A stretch of 64,000 nt of DNA from Branchiostoma belcheri (taxonomy: Eukaryota; Chordata; Leptocardii; Amphioxiformes; Branchiostomatidae), in contig NW_017804242.1 in assembly GCF_001625305.1 (NCBI RefSeq), positions 3,857,819 through 3,921,818 on the forward strand. The letters are read 5' to 3'. The notes under the pieces are model-generated. The model saw only the letters and a list, made by a program, of their open reading frames with translations. It made no database searches and was not told where the DNA came from. The translations under genes and the position numbers were made by a program. Every line of letters starts with the position of its first letter. Positions within the stretch are counted from its first letter, which is position 1. Below, in pieces: positions 49,907 through 59,332 of this stretch.

Positions 49907-50040
49907 GTGTGAGGATGATGAAAAGATCGCTGCCACGCCCTCCAACACCGTTCATCGCTGACCATCCCTTCATCTTTCTCATCAGAGACAACCGCTCCAG
50001 CTCTGTCCTCTTCTTTGGCAAAATGCAAAAACCGCTTTGA
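49907..50040 (+). CDS. Serpin reactive-loop cassette E (dibasic Lys-Arg at P2-P1)
   Basis: Alternative terminal exon after TTCCAG, 134 bp, in phase. It encodes GVRMMKRSLPRPPTPF then IADHPFIFLIRDNRSSSVLF and ends GKMQKPL. P2-P1-P1' is Lys-Arg-Ser, the dibasic bait used by serpins that target proprotein convertases or trypsin-like enzymes. AATAAA follows at 50134-50139. Confidence 0.9.
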
Positions 50041-50133
50041 TGCTACACTTTGTGATTAATTTTGAAGCCATTCAGAAGTAATTCACAATTCCCATGATGT
50101 CCAAACTCAATCAAATCAAGTGCTTCAGTTTGA

Positions 50134-50139
50134 AATAAA
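50134..50139 (+). terminator. Poly(A) signal after cassette E
   Basis: AATAAA in TTTGAAATAAAGAATCAGTACC, 94 bp after the cassette E stop. Confidence 0.65.
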
Positions 50140-50223
50140 GAATCAGTACCTTATTCATCACTTTTATTTATTGACTCGTTACTTTCTAAAAACTTGTAGA
50201 AACACTGATATGTTTGGTTGCAG

Positions 50224-50357
50224 GTATGGTGATGATGACTATGTCTCTGTCACGCCCTCCAACACCGTTCTTCGCTGACCATCCCTTCATCTTTCTCATC
50301 AGAGACAACCGCTCCAACTCTGTCCTCTTCCTCGGCAAAATGCAGAAGCCACTTTGA
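50224..50357 (+). CDS. Serpin reactive-loop cassette F (P1 Met)
   Basis: Alternative terminal exon after TTGCAG, 134 bp, in phase. It encodes GMVMMTMSLSRPPTPFF then ADHPFIFLIRDNRSNSVLFL and ends GKMQKPL. P1-P1' is Met-Ser, the same pair as in alpha-1-antitrypsin, which suggests an elastase-like target. AATAAA at 50441-50446 follows. Confidence 0.9.
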
Positions 50358-50440
50358 TTTGACACATTAGATTGATTCTGAAAAATTCTGAAGGAATTTG
50401 CAACTTCTGTGATGCACAAACTGTATGAAATCAAATACAT

Positions 50441-50446
50441 AATAAA
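50441..50446 (+). terminator. Poly(A) signal after cassette F
   Basis: AATAAA in ACATAATAAAGAATCAGAACC, 84 bp after the cassette F stop; shares the downstream context with those of cassettes B and E. Confidence 0.65.
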
Positions 50447-50521
50447 GAATCAGAACCTTTTAAGTACTAGTTTTTGAGCAAAAACCTGTAGAAAAACACA
50501 GAATGATACATTTGGTTGCAG

Positions 50522-50658
50522 GGGTGATGATGATGATGAATATGGCGATGCCACGCCCTCCGATGTCGTTCATCGCTGACCATCCCTTCATCTTTCTGAT
50601 CAGAGACAACCGCTCCAGCTCTGTCCTCTTCTTCGGCAAAGTGCAGAAGCCACTATGA
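50522..50658 (+). CDS. Serpin reactive-loop cassette G (P1 Asn or Met)
   Basis: Alternative terminal exon after TTGCAG, 137 bp, in phase. It encodes GVMMMMNMAMPRPPMSF then IADHPFIFLIRDNRSSSVLF and ends GKVQKPL. It is one codon longer in the loop (an extra ATG in an ATG run), so P1 is Asn counted from the hinge or Met counted from the conserved tail. Confidence 0.88.
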
Positions 50659-51027
50659 TATTGATGCAAGAGTTATGTCCAATGTTCTAATTAAGACTTA
50701 TAACACCCAAAACCAAGTTAGATGTAGATGACGTTGCTTTAAAGAAGTACAGTCAAACTCATGCAAGTGACTCCCAGTGGCCAATGTGATCACTTTTTGG
50801 TCAGGCCATTTAAATAATTTTCCATTGACACAAGCATTAAGTGACCACAGTCTACAGTGACTACAGTGACCACCTGTACACATAGACAATTGTATTGCTT
50901 CCCAGGGTGGTCTTCTTGGTGAGGTTTGACATTGTAGGTCTGGAGTAGTTTTGAGTTTTTGTCAGGGAGAAGCTTAAAGCTTTAAGAACTGTACAGAAAA
51001 ATGAAACATGGATACATTTGGTTTCAG

Positions 51028-51165
51028 GTGTATTTTATAATGCTTGGATGTTCGATGCCTGCACCTCCTACATGGTTCATCGTCAACCGTCCCTTCATGT
51101 TTTTCATCAGAGACAACCGCTCCAACTCTTTCCTCTTCTGTGGCAAATTGCAGAAGCCACTTTGA
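51028..51165 (+). pseudogene. Serpin reactive-loop cassette H, frameshifted
   Basis: The tail region would read PPTWFIVNRPFMFFIRDN and so on to KLQKPL-stop, but this frame is offset by one base from the frame set by the acceptor TTTCAG (51022-51027) and the phase-1 hinge exon. As sequenced, splicing would give an unrelated tail. Either an inactivated cassette or an indel error near 51030-51050. Confidence 0.75.
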
Positions 51166-51172
51166 TTTGCAG

Positions 51173-52502
51173 CAAGAATCAAAAGATCCAATCCATTCAA
51201 TCTTCATCAAATCAACACAGAAGTCACAGACTTAAATTTGGAGCACGAATCAAGTTAGAGAAAATTGAGTATTTGAGATTGTCAACTTTTTATAATAATG
51301 CCTGATTTCAATCGCAATATATTTTAATTTGCAACGAATCATCAGTTCATCTTTGGGATACTTTAGGTTGCAACTAGAAAGGCCAATATTTGCTTTGGAG
51401 CAAATATAGCGATGGGTTCACCACATTTTACCACATGGCAGGGAAAGAATGAGAAACACAAGGGAAAACAATGCTTTACAATGATATAACTATAGTATGA
51501 AGTAACATACAACTAAGACTACAACAGTTGGATAGCTATTCCCTACATTATTGGTTAGGATTGCATAATGCAAACTGTTGATTTTCAAGATAAAAAGAAG
51601 CGTTCATAGCCCGCATTCCAATGCTGGAGCAGGAAAGCTTAAAATACCTACCAAAACACTTGAATACAGACATACTGTCAGTATGGCATGGCTCTGTGCA
51701 GGTGTAAATGAAGTTAAGCCAGTTAAATCCCAACAGCCAATCAGCAAGGAGAATAGAGGAAAGCTGCATGCCTATTGGTTGATGCCTTGCATGCCATTGT
51801 GATGACTCATGTCCAAATGTGGTAAACACTGCACACTTACACAGTAATACATTAGCTATTACACAGCCAAAAAACTCAAATAAAACCATTCTAAAAGCCT
51901 GTATCACAATAATTTAAAAAACGCCTAGGGGTATTTGCCCACTGTACCTCCATACCAAATTTTAGGACCTTAGGCCCTAAAATGAAGAAGCTGAATCCAT
52001 TTAAAGATATGGCAGGAGGAGGAGAAGGAGGAGGAGAAGGAGAAGAAACATCAGAAAAAGCAATATGGTTTCACCACACCACTTCGTGGTGTGGTGAACC
52101 CATAAATATATTTCCCAAAGACAGTCAAGAACCGAAAACAGACACAGATATCTTTGGTTCCAGGTGTGATGATGAGAGCAAGAATGATGCCACGCCCTCC
52201 CATGAAGTTCATCGCCGACCATCCCTTCATCTTTCTCATCAGAGACAACCGCTCCAACTCTGTCCTCTTCTTCGGCAAAATGCAGAAGCCACTTTGATTT
52301 GCAGCAAGAATCAAAAGATCCAATCCATTCAATCTTCATCAAATCAACACAGAGGTCACAGACTTAAATTTGCAGCAAGAATCAAGAGAAAAAAATGAGT
52401 AGTTGAGATTGTCAACTTTTTATAATAATGCCTGATTTCAATCGCAATATATTTTAATTTGCAACGAATCATCAGTTCATCTTTCATCTTTGGGATACTT
52501 TA
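51173..52502 (+). repeat. Duplicated flanks of cassettes H and I
   Basis: The ~190 bp after cassette H (51173-51365, from AGCAAGAATCAAAAGATCCA to CTTTGGGATACTTTAG) is repeated after cassette I (52305-52502) with few differences. The ~60 bp upstream of cassettes I and J (AAATATATTTCCCAAAGACA to TTGGTTCCAG) are likewise copies. The array therefore grew by tandem duplication of exon plus flanks. Confidence 0.85.
52164..52297 (+). CDS. Serpin reactive-loop cassette I (P1 Arg)
   Basis: Alternative terminal exon after TTCCAG, 134 bp, in phase. It encodes GVMMRARMMPRPPMKF then IADHPFIFLIRDNRSNSVLF and ends GKMQKPL. P1-P1' is Arg-Met. Confidence 0.9.
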
Positions 52503-52568
52503 GTTTGCAAATATATTTCCCAAAGACAGTCAAGAACCGAAAACAGACAAAGATACCTTTGGTTCCAG

Positions 52569-52705
52569 GTTTGGTGCTTATTGGGAGAGCAAGAATGCCA
52601 CGCCCTCCCATGAAGTTCTTCGCCGACCATCCCTTCATCTTTCTCATCAGAGACAACCGCTCCAACTCTGTCCTCTTCTTCGGCAAAATGCAGAAGCCAC
52701 TTTGA
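52569..52705 (+). CDS. Serpin reactive-loop cassette J (P1 Arg or Ala)
   Basis: Alternative terminal exon after TTCCAG, 137 bp, in phase. It encodes GLVLIGRARMPRPPMKFF then ADHPFIFLIRDNRSNSVLFF and ends GKMQKPL. The loop is one residue longer than in I; P1 is Arg counted from the hinge, Ala counted from the tail. The 5' flank is a copy of that of cassette I. Confidence 0.9.
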
Positions 52706-52833
52706 TTCAACACTTTCGATTGATTTGCAACGAATCATCAGTTCATCTTTGGGATAATTTAGTTTGCAAATGTGTGCATCTTTCCTTAAGACAGTCAAGA
52801 ACCGAAAACAGACACAGATACATTTGGTTCCAG

Positions 52834-52973
52834 GTGTGAGGATGAAGATGAGAATGATGCCACGCCCTCCAGTACCGTTCTTGGTCGACCATCCCTTCAT
52901 GTTTCTGATCAGGGACAACCGTTCCAGCTCTGTACTCTTCCTCGGACGTATGTCCAAACCCACAGAGGGGTGA
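52834..52973 (+). CDS. Serpin reactive-loop cassette K (P1 Arg), last in array
   Basis: Alternative terminal exon after TTCCAG, 140 bp, in phase. It encodes GVRMKMRMMPRPPVPFL then VDHPFMFLIRDNRSSSVLFL and ends GRMSKPTEG. P1-P1' is Arg-Met. Its C-terminus differs from the homogeneous middle cassettes, as does that of cassette A at the other end. A candidate poly(A) signal AATAAA lies at 53701-53706. Confidence 0.9.
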
Positions 52974-54475
52974 TGTCACTTGGAATCTTCTCTCACCTGG
53001 TTTTTGGTTTCTTGATTTCTGTAATCTGTAATTCCGTGCCTTCAGGTTACTTCTAAGTGTGCTATAGGAAAAAGAGTCTGAGTGTGTTAAGTTTTTAACC
53101 CTCCTCATGCCACTTCTGTCAATCCTAACGAATGTAGAAGGGTGAAGAGCAGGGGGAAGGTTAATTGTGAAATGTGAAAAATTGTCAGTTGCTGAAATTT
53201 ATAATACTTAAGAGGAAGTGACAGTTGCTTGGAATTGTACTCAAGGAGGGGATCAAGTCCATAAGAAATGCATGGAGTCACTGTAATAGTTACGTAATTT
53301 ACGTACCATATTTCCCTAATTTGAATGAAGAACACTACTGGGTAGTAGTAATAATTCCAGACAAAAATTAGTTAAATCTCTGAAGCATGGATTTTTTGCC
53401 ATAATTGTATACTTGATATTAAAGATTTTGAATGTTAAGCAGTGATTTCATTGAGGAATATTCTTAATAGTATTAAAATTGACGCTTAAAGATTAATCTG
53501 TTGCTGCAATGTCAAGAATGTCATTTCAAGTTTAGTATTGTAATTATGATGTCTATCAAAGTATGTTAACTTTACTACAATGTATATGATAATGACAACC
53601 AAATGCAGTCTTGCTGTTTTGCAATCATGGTGTATGCTTTATTCTATTTAGAGGTACATGTATGATCATGAGGTGTGGTACATGAGTCTTAGAATTCTGG
53701 AATAAATCTTTGATGACAATCTTTGATTGGTTTGAATTTTTATTCCAATTTTCACCACTTCTTGTAATACAAGTAATATTACATCATTGACATGGGAGAT
53801 TCTGAAGTTGGAATGCTTCTAGCTTTTTTGACCATAAAACTCTGTCTGTTGAGGGCTCTTGAAATACACCATAAATACAGTTTTATGACATTAAATTTAC
53901 GTTGTATGTTTGTTACGAGTTTGATCTAGAGTAACACTACATCATGTACATGTAGTTACATGACTGTACAACCTGAGTTGGTAACCCTTTTCCTATAGTC
54001 CAGGATCTTTAACCTCCCCCTGCTAAGGGGGTACCCATAAGGAAGTAGTTTTTTTTTTGAAGTGCTCAAGAAGATTTAATGTAAACCTCCTAGGTTTGCT
54101 CAGTTTGAACCTTAGCTATAAATAGCTTTGTTTACGTGCTGCATTTCTAAGACAAGGACACACTTAACCTTTCCCCTGCCAAGGGTGTACCATGGGGACA
54201 AGCAAAGCTGGCACGTCAGCAGAATGTACTGCGCTTGTGCAAAACCCCCATTTTTCACGGTTTCCGTTGGATGTTTGGTCAACGTTGCCTCAGAATTTTG
54301 CCCGTTGCAGACAAAATTTTTTCTTACATAACATTTGGAAACTACAGTCGGGATGTTGACCTTATATGTGCAAGTATGACCTTAAATGAGGTGTTCTGCC
54401 AAAGTGCTATGTACAAAACATTACGGTTTTGCGCAGGTGCAGTACATTCTGCCGACGTGCTCAGCAGGGACATGT
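52974..54475. other. 3' region between serpin and ectoine-synthase-like gene
   Basis: Serpin 3' UTR (AATAAA at 53701-53706), AT-rich DNA and a MITE copy at 54211-54460. No coding exon seen. Confidence 0.5.
54211..54460 (+). mobile_element. MITE family with GTCAGCAGAATGTACTGC ends, copy d
   Basis: The best-preserved copy: starts GCACGTCAGCAGAATGTACT and ends AGTACATTCTGCCGACGTGC, a near-perfect ~24-bp inverted terminal repeat. 250 bp, non-coding, ends 16 bp before the stop codon of the convergent ectoine-synthase-like gene. Confidence 0.85.
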
Positions 54476-57400
54476 TTACTCGGCTGCACCGTACACAGAG
54501 TACCCCCCGTCGAAGCTGTGTTTCTCGTTGCCGACCAGAGCTGGGTAGAACACGCACAGTTTCAGGGACTCCTCCTTGGGCAGGGCGCGGTGCGGGTCGT
54601 TCTTGTTCATCATGAACGCCGTCCCGCCGGGCCGGAACGACGCCTCCTGCTTACCCTCCTCCCATTGGTACGTCATGTTGCCTTTGGGAAGTACAGTTAA
54701 CAAAAGGTAAGGATCAAGTTGTAACTTATACATTATCTATGGCATGTTTCAGGGCTCCAAATCCTGCATATGACGGTTAGAGCAGGTAAAATTGGAACTG
54801 TACAGGTACAAAATGTATTTTTGATATTCACTGCATTGCTCCATTAACTCAGGGTTCATACATACATGTACCTGTAGGTATAGGCAGATTTTGATATTCA
54901 GCTGCATTGACAGTTATCACCTATTAACTGTTATATAAAAGAAATAATGGCAATGGTTTCTTTACAATTCTAAGCATGATCCACACTTCCTAAATTCTGA
55001 CTGGTGCAGGTAAAATTTGGTGAAGACAATCTTTAATGTTACCTCCACCAGTGCCAAGTATTAAGTGTCTATCAAGTAAGTTCCTTACACAATATACTGT
55101 ACATTTATACACTATACATTTATCCTGGTTCACCTTAAACAATTGATTTAATTGACCACAAAGTAAATATATTGCAGTAAAATGTCCAAAGGAAAACCAT
55201 GTCAATCATTATGAGCCCCTATAGTAGCCATTTGATTTCCATGTACGTACCGTTTATGTAGTAGGCAGTCTCCTTGTGGTTCTTGTACCACATAGGGACC
55301 CCGTTCACTGTCTCAGGGCGGGTGAAGACAGAGGTCAAGGTCACCGAGACTCCAAACTTGTCATCCCTCAGCAGGAACCTTCCAGGACAAAATAGAAAGA
55401 ACTTCTAAATACAAAATGTACATTATGTATCTGCACTCTCATGCACAAGAGATAGAATTAGAAACCGACAAACTCAATCAAGAGGCACCCAACATGCCAC
55501 GCTGCCATTAATATATATACTGACAGGAGCTACTTATGGGAGGGGGAAGGTCATGGGTCATAGCTTCTACCCAAATGCTCTTGGTTACCACATTAACCAT
55601 CTTCCTGCTGCCTAACCCTGTAACCAAAAAATATTAGATTTGGTACCTTAGCGGGTTGAAGTTAAAGATGATTGACATAATATATTTATAATGACTGTAA
55701 AAGCAATTAGCTTCGGGCATGATTTTGCAAATAAAGTCTTTAATAATCAGACTTTTAACAACCTTCTGCTGAAGCCGCTGCCCCAGTCCACGTCCCGGTC
55801 AGTTCCGATCACCTCCGAGAGTGGTTTGACGACAACGCGGTCCTCAGAGGGGGAGTCATCTTCACTGAACACGCAGAAAAGCCGCATGGCTTCTGAAGCT
55901 GTAATCTGGAAAAAAAAGGGTTGTTACAGTTACTGTAGCAAATTAACAAATATTTCTTCTTATTTCTGTCTTCCATACTGATTTGGTGTCTGTAGTTTTG
56001 TTTTATGTATGTCGAAACAAGAAGTTTCGTATTTGTAAACAGATTAAGGGCTTTGACTTAAATCTGAATCCTCTTTTACCATAATTCGAGCAGACCACGC
56101 TTATAAATTCAATCTTTAAATCCAAGCATAGTATCTTTGACTGCAACGTGTAAAATCATGTCACCATATACGATACGGTATCTTTGCTAGCACAAGTAGT
56201 TACTAATAGATGTGCAAACTTGTAAGGTTAGGTGTGACAGGTCATTCAATGTATACAGCCTGCTACCAACCTGGTGTGTTATTTGCTATATATATACTGT
56301 ACAGATACAGATGTGTAGAGAAGAAAAAAAAACATGTCACCGTCACAACTACCTACCTTGCACTTGACAGCAGAAGAAAACCCCATGAAGAAATCTGAGG
56401 GGACGGAGATTTCCTTCCCGTTGGCGAGGACACACTTCCCGCTGCCCGCCATGCAGTAGTACATGTGGTTACTGGTGCATCCTGGTCCTCCGCACTCCAG
56501 CACGTCGTTACCATCGCTGCCCAGCACGACCTCGTACGCGGAGTAGCCCATACCGTCTCCGGGGGCGACGATCTCCTTCCCCTTCACGGTGGGGATCTGC
56601 GGGACGGGGTTCAGGGGTTCTTCTGCGGTGTGGCGGACAATCATGGCGATGGTTTGCTGGGCTGTACTCACAGGAACTGATGAACGATAGCACAAAGCTG
56701 GCTTTAATTGTTCAACTATTTCCAATGGGTCTAAAAATTCATAAAATAGTGTTGGCACTTGTGTCTTAATGATTTTGTAACTATTTTTACAAATCCTTTT
56801 CACCTCAAAGGCTTGAAATATTCTTTTGGGCTTGTCTGTCTGTCTGTATGTGTTGTGTTTCTGACTGCATAAGAGCTAAAAAACTGGAGATGTACACCAA
56901 AAGGTGCCATGGCCAGGAGGTTGTGGGTACTAGTTGGGTTTATAATAGAAGTCATATGATTCTCATATGGCTAGAATCATATGGCTGATTTAATATGAAT
57001 ATGGGACTAAGCGTGGGAAGGACCTAGAAATGGAGAAACAATGCCAGGCAAAGTCGAACATTACACCCCCCCCCCAAAAAAAAACACACTTGACAGACAG
57101 AACATGCAGGCGTACACTGTGTTATACAAACATGCCGGCGCCAAACATCTGCTTGGAGATTACCCAAATAAGGTGAAGTCAGCACCGCCCTCAAAAAAGG
57201 GTGCTTTTAGCAATAAGACAAGATAAAGGGGAAACTCCTTCTACTTTCACAGCTTCGAATGTGATCTATGCATTTCATATGCGTCTCATATGAATGAATA
57301 TGTGATGCAACGTGAACCCAATGACATGATTGAACCGGCTCTTTCGTCTTTGTCAAAAAATTTCACGCGATCACGCCGCCCCACGGCCTCAAGTATTACT

Positions 57401-57478
57401 TTGCGAGGAAGAACTAGATTGGGCCAGTTGGGGCCGGGTGCAAATCTTACCTATGCCACCGAAGTTGTTGACCACGGG
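54476..57478 (-). CDS. Tandem two-domain ectoine-synthase-like (EctC-type cupin) protein
   Basis: Exons 5' to 3': 57451-57478 (possible N-terminal exon, true start unseen), 56357-56676, 55763-55905, 55251-55378, 54476-54681. From the ATG at 56644 they give 254 residues, twice the ~130 of bacterial EctC. Domain 1 begins MIVRHTAEEP and has DGMGYSAYE and NHMYYCMAGSGKC, but lacks the Glu and His expected as iron ligands. Domain 2 begins VVVKPLSEVIGTDRDVDW, then SRRFLLRDDKFGVS, MWYKNHKETAYYING, GGTAFMMNKNDPHR and LKLCVFYPALVGNEKHSFDG. These match the EctC pattern (GTDREV, SRRLLLKDDGMG, WYKNHLEAVYCIEG, CVFNPPLTG-EVH). It keeps Glu in NHKE and His in NDPH, while the usual metal-binding Tyr is Phe. 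EctC cyclises N-gamma-acetyl-diaminobutyrate to the osmolyte ectoine. Activity here is unproven, and no EctA or EctB gene is nearby. Confidence 0.85.
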
Positions 57479-57920
57479 CTGTAAACCTGAGGAATTGTGA
57501 GGAATGACAAGAATTAAGGGCACAGCCACGTGTTAGAGCGGTCTCCAGGTCTGCTGTCACTCACTATGGTCACGTCTGCATGGGGCTGACCTTTAGCCTA
57601 GTTAAAGTAGTTTGGTCCTTAAGAGATAAAACGGCTCTATAATCAGGCTGAGGAGCGAGAAAAACATACCTGATGATAGTCGTTTTGGGAAATACTGTGA
57701 TCATTTATGTCTATTGATCAAAACAGTTCCAAACAGGGCATTGAAATAAAGTTAAGAACCCCCTACCTTCCCAATGGGCCGGTCCATATTAAGGTTGGAC
57801 CGCCCCACTCTCATGGGGTCTCTCATGAATCTCTGGTGTAACGTTATACTGACAGTATATGCTCGTGGACTCTATCATCATGATCATTGCAAACATGAAA
57901 CAAGAGTTCCGCGATCTCAT

Positions 57921-58823
57921 ACCTTCGCCAAGTGATGTTAACCCTTGCGGTTGACGAATTATACAATTTAATCATCGATTTTGTAAATAAGAGCCTCATT
58001 TGCGTGGATTATATCAGTTGATCATATTCGATCTCCACCCAATGACAGCCTTATTTTAACAAAAAGGCTATTATATCACTTCCTCATCAATTATGCAAAT
58101 GAGGTCATGATTGTAATAAATTATGTTTATTGATGTTCAGCTTCACTTAACTTCCAAATGTGGCAGGTATGAAATTCTCAACAGTTATAACCATGAAATT
58201 ATAAAAATTTGCCATTAATTATGCGAATTAGGTCCTCATTTACATAATCTATATCCTCAGATGTTTTATCTTGTTCTCAAGTACTAGTAACTAGATGTCA
58301 CAAGTGTTTCATAGTTCTATTATCGAACAAAGCAGATTTATAGAATTTCCTCATTAATTATGCAAATTAGCCCCTGATTTGCATAATTGTAATCTGATTA
58401 TGTCAAGCATCACTTCAACTACCTACATACTAAAGATCATGACAATCCGTCAACCGGTTCTTGAGTTATCATCCTTCAAAATTTTTTCAACAAATGCTCC
58501 TGCAGTTCCAGGACAAGCCGCTAGGGGACCCAAACTCATGTCACTTCTTCCCTACTCCAAGAACTATCTACCAACCAAAATTCGTGACCCTAGCATGTCC
58601 AAATCACGAGATATCAAAACCGGAAGTTCTGCTGCAGTACCTAGGAAAGCCGCCAGGGGGCCCAAAATCTAATCATTTCTAGGTCTCATGAAGACCTACA
58701 TACCTACCAAGTTTCATTTCAATCCATTCACTGCTTCTTGAGTTATCTTGCTAAACCACAAACACACACACAAACACACACACAGACAAACGCTACTGAA
58801 AACATAACCTTCTTGGCGAAGGT
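57921..58823. mobile_element. Non-autonomous element with ACCTTCGCCAAG inverted ends
   Basis: Left end ACCTTCGCCAAG (57921-57932) and right end CTTGGCGAAGGT (58812-58823) are perfect inverted repeats. The interior has several TAATTATGCAAATTAG-type repeats and a CA-rich tail (58751-58790). No coding capacity. Superfamily not determined. Confidence 0.65.
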
Positions 58824-59152
58824 AATAATGGCCAGATTTGCAAATTTACATCTAACGTGCTCTTTACCTCAGAAAACTCACTCTAGATTTTGAGGATTTT
58901 TTTTGTCCAAATAGGGGCAAAGAAAAATCCCTGGGACTAATAGACCCAAGATTTTAAAGATTTCTTTGATTCTTTCAAGGGCCCTGATGTCCCTGTTCCC
59001 ATAAGGATAATAATGTCCGGAACGAAGCGAATGAATTGGCGACCGGCTTGACAATCGGCTTTGATAGGGTGATTGCAACTTTACCCCAGTGGGAACGCCC
59101 CCTATCGACTTGAGAGATCTTGAGATGATGCCGGTCAGCAACGCCAACGATC

Positions 59153-59332
59153 TAGTCTCCCACCAGACTCCTTTGCAGGCTGAATAAATAGTAGAAATCG
59201 GCTGAGGGGGACATCATTTACCAGAGGAATTGTCCGGCCATAGAGGGTCCAGCTTGCCTCTGGTAAATGATGTCCCTCTCAGCCGATTTCTACTATTTAT
59301 ATTCAGCCTGCAAAGGAGTCTGGTGGAGACTA
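59153..59332. mobile_element. Foldback element with 9-bp target duplication (Mutator-like)
   Basis: 180 bp; arms TAGTCTCCCACCAGACTCCT and AGGAGTCTGGTGGAGACTA are inverted over about 75 bp. Flanks CCAACGATC (59144-59152) and CCAACGACC (59333-59341) match in 8 of 9. It shares AGTAGAAATCGG and the overall plan with 33806-33965, so it is a second subfamily. Confidence 0.8.

Noticed and set aside
52001..52342. Minus-strand frames across the serpin cassettes (repeated FCILPKKRTELERLSLMRKM)
   Set aside because: Antisense of the repeated cassette exons; their mutual similarity only reflects the cassette duplication.
57290..58682. Open frames upstream of the EctC-like gene, one suggesting a repeat peptide with PGKAARGPK
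   Set aside because: They fall in the ~900-bp transposon relic or have no splice context.
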